The position numbers were made by a program, and so were the translations under genes. 64,000 nt of DNA from Coix lacryma-jobi var. lacryma-jobi (Eukaryota > Streptophyta > Magnoliopsida > Poales > Poaceae). Every line of letters starts with the position of its first letter. Within the stretch, counting starts at the first letter, position 1. Below are positions 46,613 through 57,404 of the stretch, piece after piece. The notes under the pieces are model-generated. The model had not been told where the DNA came from. It ran no database searches and saw only the letters and a program-made list of their open reading frames with translations. The DNA is taken from the NCBI GenBank assembly GCA_009763385.1, contig CM019831.1:87393845-87457844 (forward strand), written 5' to 3'.

Positions 46613-49231
46613 TCAATAAAAAGACATAGGGTGAGCATACGGTCCAACACTGGGGTTAGTGAAGTAGGAAGAATACCAGTGTTGGGCCGGCTGCTCAAAA
46701 GAACGGTTAGTAGAAAAACCATTCCTAGCACGCCTACGGGAAGAGCGATCACCACGTAGAGGAAAACATGGTCCGCTAAGGGAGGAGCGTCCATCGCGAT
46801 ACTCAAAACGCGATGGGGGAAAACGCTCAACTACAAAGCCACCGCCACAGGGTCCATTGCCCACAACTGCAGGCTCCCGCGGGGCACGTTCTCTTCGCGG
46901 CCTAGGCCTAGGAACTTGAGGCTTTGGGCCTCTAGGCCTAGCAGCACGCCTCTGAACATTCAGCACATGTACATCATGGAAAGGATGGTACATGTCTGTG
47001 TTGTTCATCTCCTTTGCACGGCGTGCCTCTCTCTTGCGCCGAAAGCAAAACTCACTCAAGTGTCCATCTCTCCCACAGTGCTCACAATGGTACCTCACCG
47101 CTCTCATAGGGGGTTGTTGGTACTCACGGTAGTGGGTGTGGATCACTTTGCCTTTCTGTGGCATAAGCTCCTCTTGGATAGGTGGCATTGTGTCTAGCTT
47201 GTTCTTGAGGTGGTTTGCTTTTGGAGCCCATGATTGTTTCTTGGGTGGAGCTCTCAGAGGTTCAACGAACACACCATCCTTGGTGTTAGACTTTAGAGGC
47301 TCTTTGGGTGGAATCTTGGTAAGCTTGGGAGTAGTGGTGGAGTTGGGCTTCTCACTCAGGTTAAGACCACTAAACTCTCCAACCTTGCCAAAAGATGAAG
47401 CACACTCAACACCCTGAGCAAAGCCTACACTTGGACCTCCAGCAGCACGCTTGAACTGGGAGATCATCATCCCAAGCTGCGGCTCACCACTAGACACCCA
47501 TGACAACATGGTCCGAAGGTATGTGTTTTCCTCCCCGGTTTGCATCTTGTCATGCTGCATATTCGCAATCTCCATCTCCAAACCCTCACACAAAGCGCAT
47601 CTAGACACACAAGTGCTACCCGAGCTGGCCTTCTCAAGAGACACAATCTTGGCATTCTTCTCTGCCAACTCGGATTGCAAGCCCGCACAGGACTTGCACG
47701 CACCCAACAGCGAGGATCTAGCCTTAAGCTCATCCACCTCTCCTATCAACACAACATACTTACTTCTCAAAGTGAGAAGGTCAGTCATGTGTGTGGAGCA
47801 CATCTCACACTCCTCCTCGGCGACAACAACAGTGGACTTGATAGATTCAAGTTCCTTCACCGTATCCTCCCACTTCTGCCTAAACTCCTTCCGCTCTCTA
47901 GCAGCACGCCTAAGCAACTTATCTTGACTAAGAAGGGCGGCAGTAAGTTTCTCGACCTCAGCAGAAAGCTCATTGGGGGTCTGAGATACCAGGGAGGTGT
48001 CGTCGTCGTCATTCCGAGGGATCTTCTCCATCTCGCTGTCGACCTCCTTGCCGAGGGCCATGGTGCAGAAGCCCTCATTGTCAGCGAAGAAGCAGAGGCC
48101 GTTCAGCTTGTCCTCGATCCTCTTCTTCTTCTCGGACTCGTTGTCGCTTGAGGAAGCAGAGTCATCATCTGAGTCGTCGACGTCACTGAGCGTGGCGAAG
48201 AATGCACGCTGCTCAGCCTAGGCCTTCTCCAAGTACTTCGTCTTGATGTACTCCTTGTTGAAGCCGCCCTTCCGCTTGTGCTTCGCGGGGACGTACTTCT
48301 CCTTGCACTTGCCGGAGTCGTACTTGTGCCCATGATCCGCCTTGCCAAAGACTTGCTTGTTCTTCTTTGGGCAATTGGCGATGAAATGGTTGGGGTTGCC
48401 GCACTCAAAACAACCCGAGTGTCCTCCTCCGCGGCGACAGTTCATGCGGTTGTTGTGGAACCGCGAGAACCGGTTGGCGAGCAAAGCCAATTCATCATCC
48501 CTCATGAACTCTAGCTGCTCCTCTATGACAGAAAGAAGAGAGGAAAGTGCAAATCCTCCAGAGGGGTTAACAGAAGAGCCAGAAAGCAAAGCCATCGACA
48601 GGCCAGAAGGATTTTCATAAGAAGCCCTCACCATGGCGTCAATCTCACTGGACTTGAGCTTACTAAAGAGCTCATCGCATGTGAGGGTCTCATAGTTAGG
48701 TGATTCGATGATCGCCTAAACCTTTGAGTCCCACACCGATCGATTAAGAGTGTGCAAAAGCTTTAAAGCTCTCTCATGATCGTCGAAAGGCAACAACTCC
48801 TTGTTAGCCCTCATCCTGTTGACAATCACCTGAAAGCGAGCGAATAAACTCTCTATGCTCTCGCCAAGCATGTGTCGAAAGTTCTCATACTCTCGCTTGT
48901 GCGACTCGTAGAGACGGGTTTTGACTTGAGTGGTTCCCTCATAGAAACACATGAGGGTAGCCGAAATCTCCCGAGCCGTAGCGAGGTGAGAAACACGATC
49001 AAACTCTATCATGCCCAAGCATGAGAAAAGAGCATTACGGGCTCGGCTATTGGCATCGTGCTCATCGATCTGATGCCGAGTAACACGAGCAGCCAAGACC
49101 ACGTAATCAACAGAGTTGCAAACATCCCAGATCGAAGCACCCAAACTCTGCAGATTGGCCGACATGCGTATCTTCCAATACGCATAGTTCGTCCCATCGA
49201 AAAATGGCGGTTTGCCCACGCCGCGATCCAT
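46613..49231 (-). pseudogene. SIRE-I gag (large, two zinc knuckles, coiled coil)
   Basis: The start at 49231 opens MDRGVGKPPFFDGTNYAYWK, a DUF4219-type N-terminus, followed by a UBN2-type capsid segment (TTQVKTRLYESHKREYENF, ESLFARFQVIV). A first CCHC knuckle CFECGNPNHFIANC lies near 48390. A Lys-rich region, an acidic Ser/Asp stretch, a long coiled coil (ELSAEVEKLTAALLSQDKLL) and a second knuckle CEHCGRDGHLSEFC near 47050 follow. The Arg-rich C-terminus ends at the TGA 46613-46615. TAG at 48716-48718 and TAG at 48218-48220 interrupt it. Confidence 0.9.
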
Positions 49232-49280
49232 GTCGCCTTCGGTGGATCTGTAACCGGCTAAGGTGGAAGATCCTTAACCC

Positions 49281-49292
49281 GCTCCGATACCA
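49281..49292 (-). other. SIRE-I primer-binding site
   Basis: The minus strand reads TGGTATCGGAGC, the iMet primer site TGGTATCAGAGC with one change, 2 bases inside the LTR border. Confidence 0.88.
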
Positions 49293-49294
49293 AA

Positions 49295-51340
49295 TGAAGG
49301 ACCGAGAATGCAATAGCAAGGTGACCAGAGGGGGGGGGGGTGAATGGGAGCTCAAAAATTTCTCTCGAAACTTCGGCCTTTGTCCCACAAATCAACCCCC
49401 AAAAGCTTCGACCGAAACCGTGATGCCCACGACCCTTGGAAGAGGGTGGATGATCCCTAGGATCACAGCGAGGCACCACAAAGCGATAGCAAGTCAAACG
49501 CCAAAAGACACTGGCACAAGTTCGACCCCTAAAAACCAAGTCCCGAACGTAGATGGAAGGCTACGTCGAGAAATCCCCAAATAACAATGCTAACAAGTAG
49601 CAAAGATACCTAGAGAGGTTCCTTGGTCAACTCTAGGGCCAAACGAGAAGTCCGGAAACCAAGCGAAGAAGCCGGGAGAGCAAATGCACTAAAACTCAAC
49701 AAGCAGCCAACTCGCGGACTGTCCGGGGTTCAGACCGCGGACTGTCTGCCCAACGGCGGACTGACCGGGCTCAAGTGGCGGACTGTCCGCCGGCCAAAAG
49801 AGCGAGACAACAACGTTGCTGAACAGCTCCTGGATGCTTCCCGGACTGTCCGCGACTCAGTACTGCGGACTGTCTGTGGGTGTTCTGAGTCAGCTCCAAC
49901 AGCGCGGAGTCAGGCCACTGGTCAGGCCGACCCCGACGCGCAGACTGTCCACCAGTCAGGTGGCGGACTGTCCGCGACTGACCAGAGAGGGCTATTTTGA
50001 ACGCCTCTCTCCCAAATCTCTCCAAATCCAATTCAACTCAAAATCCCTAGTTCCCAAACTTGGAGAAGATGATCATGAGGTAGTTAGGAGACTATCCCCA
50101 AGAAATCATCCGCTCAAAACAATCCAATCAACGGGAATTTAAAAGGGAAGAAGTATGAACGGAAAAGCGCCACGAAAACGAAATCAACCCGATCTACTTG
50201 TTCGTGAGGAGTTAGATGAATTCCTTCGGTGGAAATGTTCTCCTCACTATAAAGAACAAGTTGATTCAAACAGATTTCGAAAAGATGCAGTAGAGAGGGA
50301 GATTGAGTGACGGGAAAATCGCGGAGAAACGAAGAACGCGAAGAACACGAACAAAACGCGAATCAACACATTGATCTGCAACCGTGTGGCTACCACACGC
50401 TACAACAGTGAGATTACGGTCTCACTTCCTCAAAATCTCCAGTACACAGAGGTATGGTTCTCTGCGGATCTCAGTTGCTACAGCAGGGGATTGGGAGAGC
50501 AGGAAAACCTAGAAGGCAAAGAGCAAAATGACGGAGATAGTTTGGGAGGTGGGTGTCTCCCCCTACTTATCCTAATTCTAATTCCCACTCTACCCCTAAC
50601 TAATTACAGAGCGAACCAGCTAAACCCTAGGGTTATTCTGGACCAACTCATGGTAGGTGGTGATCCGACGGCCACGCCTGCACAACTGGTAGCGTTGCCT
50701 CGACGCAACCTCACCGATTGCCGCCACGTGCCACCACCGCTCTGCTTGTCCTTTTCACGGACTTCGCCCCCGGTTTTGTGGCCGAAATCGGAAACCTGTC
50801 TTCACGACCAACCCCCGGTTTTGAGGCCCAAACCGTGAAACCATCCATCTATCGCCTGAGTTTTGTGGCCCAAACTCAGAAACTCACCAACACCCAGGTT
50901 TTGAGGCCCAAACCTGGAAACCGTCCTCAGCCCGAGTTTTGTGGCCCAAACACGGAAACCGGCCGCACCCAGGTTTTCAGGCCCAAACCTGGAAACCGTC
51001 CACTCGATGGTTTTTCTATGACTCAACCATCAAACCGATGTCGTAGAGGGGATGCACCGCCCGTGCACCCCGTCCACACACAAGTCTTCGCTCGTCGCTG
51101 TCCCAGGCTGTTAGCCACCACAGCTGATCCTCAGGCCACCGGTCCCTCAGTCCAAGCCTCACGTCCGCCCTTCGCCTCTCTCGGTGCATCGGCACGACAC
51201 GTCTCTACTTGACCTTCACCTTATCTTCGATCACTGTATCCGTGCTCGACACCTGCACAACACAAGCCAAAGAACATGCGCATTATCCCAGTTGACAATC
51301 ACTCCTCACTCGAGACTTGGTATACACCCATGTATCCAAA
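49295..51340 (-). repeat. SIRE-I 5' LTR (right)
   Basis: It is a 2,046-bp LTR, collinear with 39809-41851 at several percent divergence by eye. Its outer end reads TGTATCCAAA instead of TGTATCCGCA, so the element-orientation TG start has become TT. It carries the same palindrome and hairpin arrays (about 49713-49975 and 50769-51028). Confidence 0.92.
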
Positions 51341-51345
51341 ATGAG

Positions 51346-52556
51346 AAGGCGCATGACCATCGTATGAGAACCTGACAGAGTTGAACTAGAATGCCCCTAG
51401 CGCTAGCTTGTTCGCTCTATGTATCTAGGGGTAGAAGGGGTATTATGTAATAGGCTATAAATAAGAGAGGCACCCCCTCCTCTCAACCTATCTCTCTAGT
51501 TATTCGTTTCAGCAAACTTCTGTTAGGGCTCCCTGTCTCATAGTAGCTGGTGAGATCCGCAGAGATGGAAGCATTCCTTTGTGTATTTTGATTTCAGGAA
51601 AGGAGACCATAATCTCTTTGTCTCAGCGTGGGCTTTGGCTGAAATCGTGTTTGGATTAGCGTTTGCGTTTTGTTCTTCGTGTTTCTCTCTTTCCCCTCTC
51701 GGTGATTTTGCTTGTTCTTCCGATTTGAGGGATGGTTTTTGATTCTGCTTGAATCATCTTGTGCTAGGACGTGAATGTCATCTTTCCACCGAAAGATTTA
51801 CACCGAAACCTCACGAGCACATAGATCGGGCTAAAATTGGTTTTGTTCTCCATTCTTTCCCTTTTTGCATGATCTACGATATCTCTTCATTGAGTTGGAT
51901 TCTAGTGATGATTTCTTAAGATCACCTGGGAGAAGTTTGGTTGCAACCCCTTTCGATTTGGTTAAGATCTGATTGATTTTGGTTTTGTCCCAAGCTATTT
52001 TTGTGCAGTCTGCTCATTCGTGGACAGTCTGGGACCCTGACCGCAGACAGTCCGGGGATCGAGGTTTGGTCAGTTCAGTTTAGCATAGTGCAGTGCTGTT
52101 GACTGTCCGGTGGACTGTTCGGCGTGCAAATTGCAGACAGTCCGGGACCTGTCCAAACCTATTTCAGAATAGTTGCATTTCTGGGATTTTGCAGTCCAGC
52201 AGAGTTCCAGCACAGTTGCATTTTGGGGATTTGACCTGCGAACAATCCAGAGCAGACCTCGGATAGTTCGGCGGTGTAACCTGGACAGTCCGAGCCACAG
52301 TCTCGAATAGTCCGAGACCCTGCTACTTGTGCAGCTTTGCCTCGCTCGTTTGGTGCTTGCTCGTGGGCTTTCTCTGACAGTTCCGCTGTACCTTTAGGAC
52401 ATCTCCTAAGGTATCCACCCACCTGTTGTGTTGTGAACTTGCTGCTCTCTCGCACCATTGCTTTTGGGTGACTTTCTGGGACAGAAGCCGTCGATTTCTC
52501 AAGAAGAAATTTAAGGCTCCCATTCACCCCCTATAGTCGCCATTTCCGGTCCTTCA
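51346..52556 (+). repeat. SIRE-III left LTR, piece 3 of 3
   Basis: It begins right after the ATGAG duplication of SIRE-I and ends GGTCCTTCA, as the other SIRE LTRs do. It contains a TATA box (51456) and an array of CAGACAGTCCGGG/ACTGTCCGG words (52015-52330). Together the three pieces sum to 1,939 bp, close to the SIRE-II LTR (1,949 bp). Confidence 0.88.
51456..51463 (+). promoter_or_regulatory. TATA box of the SIRE-III LTR
   Basis: TATAAATA, followed about 30 bases on by a CT-rich leader start (cctcctctcaacctatctctc). Confidence 0.65.
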
Positions 52557-52558
52557 AT

Positions 52559-52570
52559 TGGTATTAGAGC
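52559..52570 (+). other. SIRE-III primer-binding site
   Basis: TGGTATTAGAGC, an iMet primer site with one change, 2 bases after the LTR end. Confidence 0.85.
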
Positions 52571-52619
52571 CGATTAAGGATCTCTATACCTTAATCAGTA
52601 GCGGATCCACTAGGGCAAC

Positions 52620-52768
52620 ATGGATCGAGGGTCAGGCAAGGCGCCATTTTTTGATGGCACCGATTACCCCTATTGGAAGATTCGAATGCATGCATATCTC
52701 AGTAGCATTGATTCTTCCATGTGGGAGATTTGTGAGGATGAGCAGTACAAGGTCTTAGCAGCCCGTGT
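52620..52768 (+). pseudogene. SIRE-III gag start, cut by SIRE-II
   Basis: The ATG at 52620 opens MDRGSGKAPFFDGTDYPYWK, homologous to the SIRE-I and SIRE-II gag starts but clearly a different subfamily. It runs 49 codons (to VLAARV) and is displaced by the SIRE-II LTR at 52769. The expected target duplication is CGTGT (52764-52768), but its partner is outside the window or lost. Confidence 0.85.
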
Positions 52769-53118
52769 TGCGGATACATGGGTGTATGCCGAGTCTCGAG
52801 TGATGAGTGATTGTCAACTGGGATAATGCGCATGTTCTTTTGCTTGTGTTGTGCAGGTGTTGAGCACGGATACAGGGATCGAAGGCAAGGTGAAGGTCAA
52901 GTAGAGACGTGCCGTGCCGATGGACCGGGAGCGGTGAAGGGCGGACGTGAGGCTTCGACTGAGGGACCGGTGGCCTGAGGATTAGCTGTGGTGGCTGACA
53001 GCCTGGGACAGCGACGAGCAGAGACTTGCGCGGCACAGTGTTGCTCGGGTCGAGGACCTAGGGACATGTGTCGGTGGACGGGGTGCACGGACGGTGCATC
53101 CCCTCGACGGCTCAGTTT

Positions 53119-53382
53119 GGTGGTTGAGCCACAGAAAAACCACCGAGTGGATGGTTTCCAGGTTTGGGCCTCTAAACCTGGGCGCTGATGGTTTCCGAGT
53201 TTGGGCCACAAAACTCGGGCTGAGGACAGTTTCCATGTTTGGGCCTCAAAACCAGGGCGCTGCGGGTTTCTGAGTTTGGGCCACAAAACTCAGGCGATGG
53301 ACGGTTGGTTTCCCGGTTTGGGCCTCAAAACCGGGGGTTGGTCGTGAAGGCTGGTTTCCCGGTTTGGGCCTCAAAACTCGGG
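53119..53382. repeat. Seven-hairpin array in the SIRE-II LTR (U3)
   Basis: The hairpins are at 53119-53144 (GGTGGTT/AACCACC), 53158-53181 (CCAGGTTT/AAACCTGG), 53195-53218 (CCGAGTTT/AAACTCGG), 53233-53256 (decayed), 53270-53293 (CTGAGTTT/AAACTCAG), 53312-53335 (CCCGGTTT/AAACCGGG) and 53358-53382 (one-base bulge). The loops are GGGCCTCA/T or GGGCCACA. Five of seven have perfect 7-8-bp arms. The array lies about 200 bp upstream of the TATA-like site. Confidence 0.88.
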
Positions 53383-53578
53383 GAGAAGTCCGGGAAAAGG
53401 ACAAGCAGAGCGGTGGCGGCACGTGGCGGCAATCGGTGTGGTTGCGTCGAGGCAACGCTACCAATTGTGCGGGCTTGGCCGTCGGATCACCATCAACCAC
53501 GAGTTGGTCCAGAATAACCCTAGGGTTTAGCTGGTTCGCTCTGTCATTAGTTAGGGGTAGAGTGGGAACTAGAATTAG

Positions 53579-53586
53579 TATAAGTA
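53579..53586 (+). promoter_or_regulatory. TATA-like box of the SIRE-II LTR
   Basis: TATAAGTA, followed by a leader beginning near gacacccacctccc. SIRE-I has GGATAAGTAG at the matching place, so its TATA appears mutated. Confidence 0.5.
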
Positions 53587-54157
53587 GGGGGTGACACCCA
53601 CCTCCCAAAATATCTCAGTCATTTGCTCTTTGCCTTCTAGGTTTTCCTGCTCTCCCAATCCCTTGTTGTAGCAACTGAGATCCGCAGAGAACCATACCTC
53701 TGTGTACTGGAGATTTTGAGGAAGTGAGACTGTAATCTCACTGTTGTAGCGTGTGGTAGCCACACGGTTGCAATTCATGGCTGTGATTCACATTTTGAAG
53801 TTGTTCTTCGCGTTTTACTTTTTCTCCATGATTTTCCCGTTGATTGTTCTCCTTCTACGTTGCTCTGTTTGCAAAACCATTTGAATCAACTTGTTCCTTG
53901 CAGTGAGGTGATCACTTTCACCAAAGGAATTTAACTGAAACCTCATGAACAAGTAGATCGACCAGTTTTCGCTTTGGATCAACTTTCCTTCCCTTCTCCC
54001 GAAATTCTACGATTCATTGATTTGGAGATAGGTTCGAGCCATGATCACTTAGAGATAGCTCACTATCCTCCTTGTGACTCCTCTCACCAAATTTGATCCT
54101 TAGAGGATTCGTTTTGGGTGAGATCGAGTCGAATTGGTGAACGAACAGCACTACATC

Positions 54158-54450
54158 GGGGTGACCGGACGCTCACTGCTCAACGATTGGACGCTGACGC
54201 AGTGCGTCCGGTCGTTGAAGGCTGAGCGAAATCGGTTCTGCGTACTGACCAGACGCTCTGTGACTGCGCGACCGGACTCATCGATCACACTGTTCATTGT
54301 GCTGCGTGTGACCGGACGCCGGCTCAGTTACTGACCGAACGCTTGTGCACGTTGAGTCCGGTCCAATACAGTAAGGGTCCAGAACCATTTTTGTTGGACC
54401 GGACGCGTCCGATCTTGACTGACCGGACGCTCCAGTGAGTCCGGTCAGTG
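54158..54450. repeat. GACCGGACGC motif array in the SIRE-II leader
   Basis: At least ten copies of GACCGGACGC, its complement GCGTCCGGTC or close variants occur in both orientations. The array sits where SIRE-I has GGACTGTCC palindromes, so the array type differs between subfamilies. A homologous array is at 63556-63845. Confidence 0.8.
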
Positions 54451-54719
54451 CTGGGTTGCACGTTTTCATCCGCGATTTGTTCGTTCGTTATCAGTTTTGA
54501 TTTCTGGCTTTTGCGTTGGGTTTCTAGAGTTGTGTAGTGTCTCGCTGTGCTTCTCGGAAGCATCCACCCTGTATCTAAGGTCGTGGACACTCACAAGCTC
54601 TAAGTCTGCTCTTGGGGTTGATTCTCTGGAACAGTAGCAACAAGTTTCTGAAAAGAAATTTGAAGCTCCCATTCACCCCTCCTCTGGTCGCTTTCTGGTA
54701 TCACTTTCGGTCCTTCAAT

Positions 54720-54731
54720 TGGTATCAAAGC
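54720..54731 (+). other. SIRE-II primer-binding site
   Basis: TGGTATCAAAGC, an iMet primer site with one change, 2 bases after the LTR. Confidence 0.88.
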
Positions 54732-54780
54732 GGGTTAAGGATCTTGCACCTTAGCCGGTTCCAGATCCACAGAAGGCGAC

Positions 54781-57399
54781 ATGGATCGCGGCGTGGGCAA
54801 ACCGCTGTTTTTCGATGGGACGAACTATGCGTATTGTAAGATACGCATGTCGGTCTATCTTCAGAGTTTGGGTGCTTCCAACTGGGATATTTGCAACTCT
54901 GCAGATTACGTGGTCTTGGCTGCTCGTGCTACTCAGCATCAGATCGATGAGCACGATGCCAATAGCCGAGCCCGTAATGCTCTTTTCTCTTGTTTGAGTA
55001 TGACAGAGTTTGATCGTGTTTCTCGCCTCGCTACGGCTCGGGAGATTTGGGCTACCCTCATGCGTTTTCATGAGGGCACCACTCAAGTCAAAACCCGTCT
55101 CTACGAGTCGCACAAGCGGGAGTATGAGAACTTTCAACACATGCCTGGCGAGAGCATAGAAAGTTTATTCGCTCGCTTTCAGGTGATTGTCTACAGGATG
55201 AGGGCTAACAAAGAGTTGTTGCCTTTCGACGATCATGAGAGGGCTTTGAAGCATTTACACACTCTCGATTGGTCGGTGTGGGATTCCAAGGTTCAGGCGA
55301 TCATCGAATCGCCTAACTATGAGACCCTCACGTGCGATGAGCTCTTCAGTAAGCTCAAGTCCAGTGAGATTGATGCCATGGTGAGGGCTTCTTATGAAAA
55401 TACTTCTGGCCCGTCGATGGCTTTGCTTTCTGGCTCTTCTGCTAACACCTCTGGAGGCTTTGCACTCTCTTCTCTTCTTTCTGTCACAAAGGAGCAGCTG
55501 GAGTTCATGGGGGATGACGAGCTGGCACTGCTCGCCAACCGGTTCTCGCGGATCCACAACAACTGCATGAACCGTCGCCGCGTAGGAGGACGCTCTGGAT
55601 GCTTTGAGTGTGGTGACTCCAACCACTTCATCGCCAGCTGTCCCAAGAAGAACAAGCAAGCATTTGGGAAGGGCGATCATGGGCACAAGTATGACTCTGG
55701 CAAGTGCAAGGAGAAGTATGTCCCCGTGAAGCACAAGCGGAAGGGCGGCTTCAACAAGGAGTACATCAAGACGAAGTACTTGGAGAAGGCCCAAGCTGAG
55801 CAGCGTGCCTTATTCGCCACGCTCAGCGACGTCGATGACTCGGATGATGACTCTGCTTCCTCAAGCGACGACGAGTCCGAGAAGAAGAAGAGAATCGAGG
55901 ACAAGCTGAACGACCTCTGCTTCTTCACCGACAACGAGGACTTCTCCACCATGGCCCTCGGTAAGGAGGTTGACAACCAGCCGGAGGACATCCCTCAGAA
56001 CAACGACGACGACACCTCCCATGTATCTCAGACCCCCGACGAGCTTTCTGTTGAGGTCGAGAAACTTACTTCCGCCCTTCTTAGTCAAGATACGTTGCTT
56101 AGGCGTGCTGCTAGAGAGCGGAAGGAGTTTAGGCAGAAGTGGGAGGATACGGTGAAGGAACTTGAGTATGTCAAGTCCACAGTTGTTGTCACCGAGGAGG
56201 ACGAGTGTGAGATGTGCTCCAAGCACATGACTGACCTTCTCACTTTGAGGGGGAAGTATGTTGCTTTGGTTGGAGAGGTGGATGAGCTTAGAGCTAGATC
56301 TTCAGTGCTTGGTGCATGCAAGTCTTGTGCAGGCTTGCAATCCGAGTTGGCAGAGAAGAATGCCAAGATTGTGTCTCTTGAGAAGGCCAGCTCGGGTAGC
56401 ACTTGTGTGGCTAGGTGTGCTTTGTGTGAGGGCTTGGAGATGGATATAGCCAATGTGAAGCATGACAAGATGCAAACCGAGGAAGAAAACACATACCTTC
56501 GGACCATCTTGTCATGGGTGTCTTGTGGTGAGCCGCAGCTTGGGATGATGATATCTCAATTCAAGCGTGCTGCTGGAGGTCCAGGTGTAGGTTTTGCTCA
56601 GGGTGTTGATTCTTCATCTTTTGGGAAGATTGGAGAGTCGAGTGGTCTTAACCCATGTGAGAAGCCCAACTCCACCACTACTCCCAAGCTTACTAGTATT
56701 CCACCCAAAGAGCCTCTCTAGCCTAACACCAAGGATGGAGTGTTTGTTGAACCTCCGAGAGCTCCACCCAAGAAACAAACATGGGCTCCAAAACCAAACC
56801 ACCTCAAGAACAAGCTAGACACTATGCCACATATCCAAGAGGAGCTCATGCCACAGAGAGACAAAGTGATCCACACCCACTACCGTGAGTACCAACAACC
56901 CCCTATGAGAGCGGTGAGGTACCATTATGAGCACTGTGGGAGAGATGGACACTTGAGTGAGTTTTACTTTCGGCGCAAGAGAGAGGCGCGCCGTGCAAAG
57001 GAGATGAACAACACAGACATGTACCATCCTTTCCATGATGTACATGTGCTGAATGTTCAGAGGCGTGCTGTTAGGCCTAGAGGTCCAAAACCTCAAGTTC
57101 CTAGGTTTAGGCCACGAAGAGAACGTGCCCGGCGGGAGCCTGCAGTTGTGGGCTATGGACCCCATGGCAGTGGCTTTGTAGTTGAGCGTTTTCCCCCATC
57201 CCGTTTTGATTATCACGATGGACGCTCCTCCCTTAGCGGACCACGTTTTCCTCAGCGTGGTGATCGCTTTTCCCGTAGGCGTGCTAGGAATGATTTTTCT
57301 ACTAATCGTTCTTTTGAGCAGCCGGCCCAACACTGGTATAATTCCCATTTTACTTACCCCAGTGTTGGACCGTATGCTCACCCTATGTCTCTTTATTGA
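54781..57399 (+). pseudogene. SIRE-II gag (one nonsense codon)
   Basis: The start at 54781 (MDRGVGKPLFFDGTNYAYCK) follows the primer site and leader. It has a DUF4219-type N-terminus, a UBN2-type capsid region (residues about 90-150), an intact CCHC knuckle CFECGDSNHFIASC at about residues 274-287, a Lys-rich segment, an acidic Asp/Ser stretch and a coiled coil (ELSVEVEKLTSALLSQ). TAG at 56719-56721 replaces a Lys codon. The open frame then resumes to the natural TGA at 57397-57399. In the second knuckle both outer Cys are Tyr (YEHCGRDGHLSEFY). The frame is otherwise open for about 870 codons. Confidence 0.9.
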
Positions 57400-57404
57400 T
57401 GTAG

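Larger units (their letters stand above)
39809..51340 (-). mobile_element. SIRE-I: copia retrotransposon (SIRE/Maximus type)
   Basis: The element is 11,532 bp with LTRs of 2,043 and 2,046 bp and an exact target duplication ATGAG (39804-39808, 51341-51345). On the minus strand the order is: LTR, iMet-like primer site, large gag with two zinc knuckles and a coiled coil, protease, integrase, RT, RNase H (copia order), a 1.5-kb non-coding tail, polypurine tract, LTR. Several stops and frameshifts make it non-functional. Confidence 0.93.
52769..54717 (+). repeat. SIRE-II left LTR
   Basis: It is a 1,949-bp LTR starting TGCGGATACATGGGTG and ending GGTCCTTCA. It carries the hairpin array (53119-53382), a TATA-like TATAAGTA (53579-53586) and a leader array of GACCGGACGC/GCGTCCGGTC words (54158-54450). 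Confidence 0.92.

Noticed and set aside
46613..48151. Plus-strand ORFs of up to 203 codons opposite the SIRE-I gag (and minus-strand ORFs opposite the SIRE-II gag)
   Set aside because: They mirror the gag coding strand. Sense frames have domain matches and antisense frames have none.
53119..53400. CRISPR-like array because of regularly spaced repeats
   Set aside because: The units vary in their arms, spacers are similar to one another, the array lies in a plant LTR and no cas gene is present.
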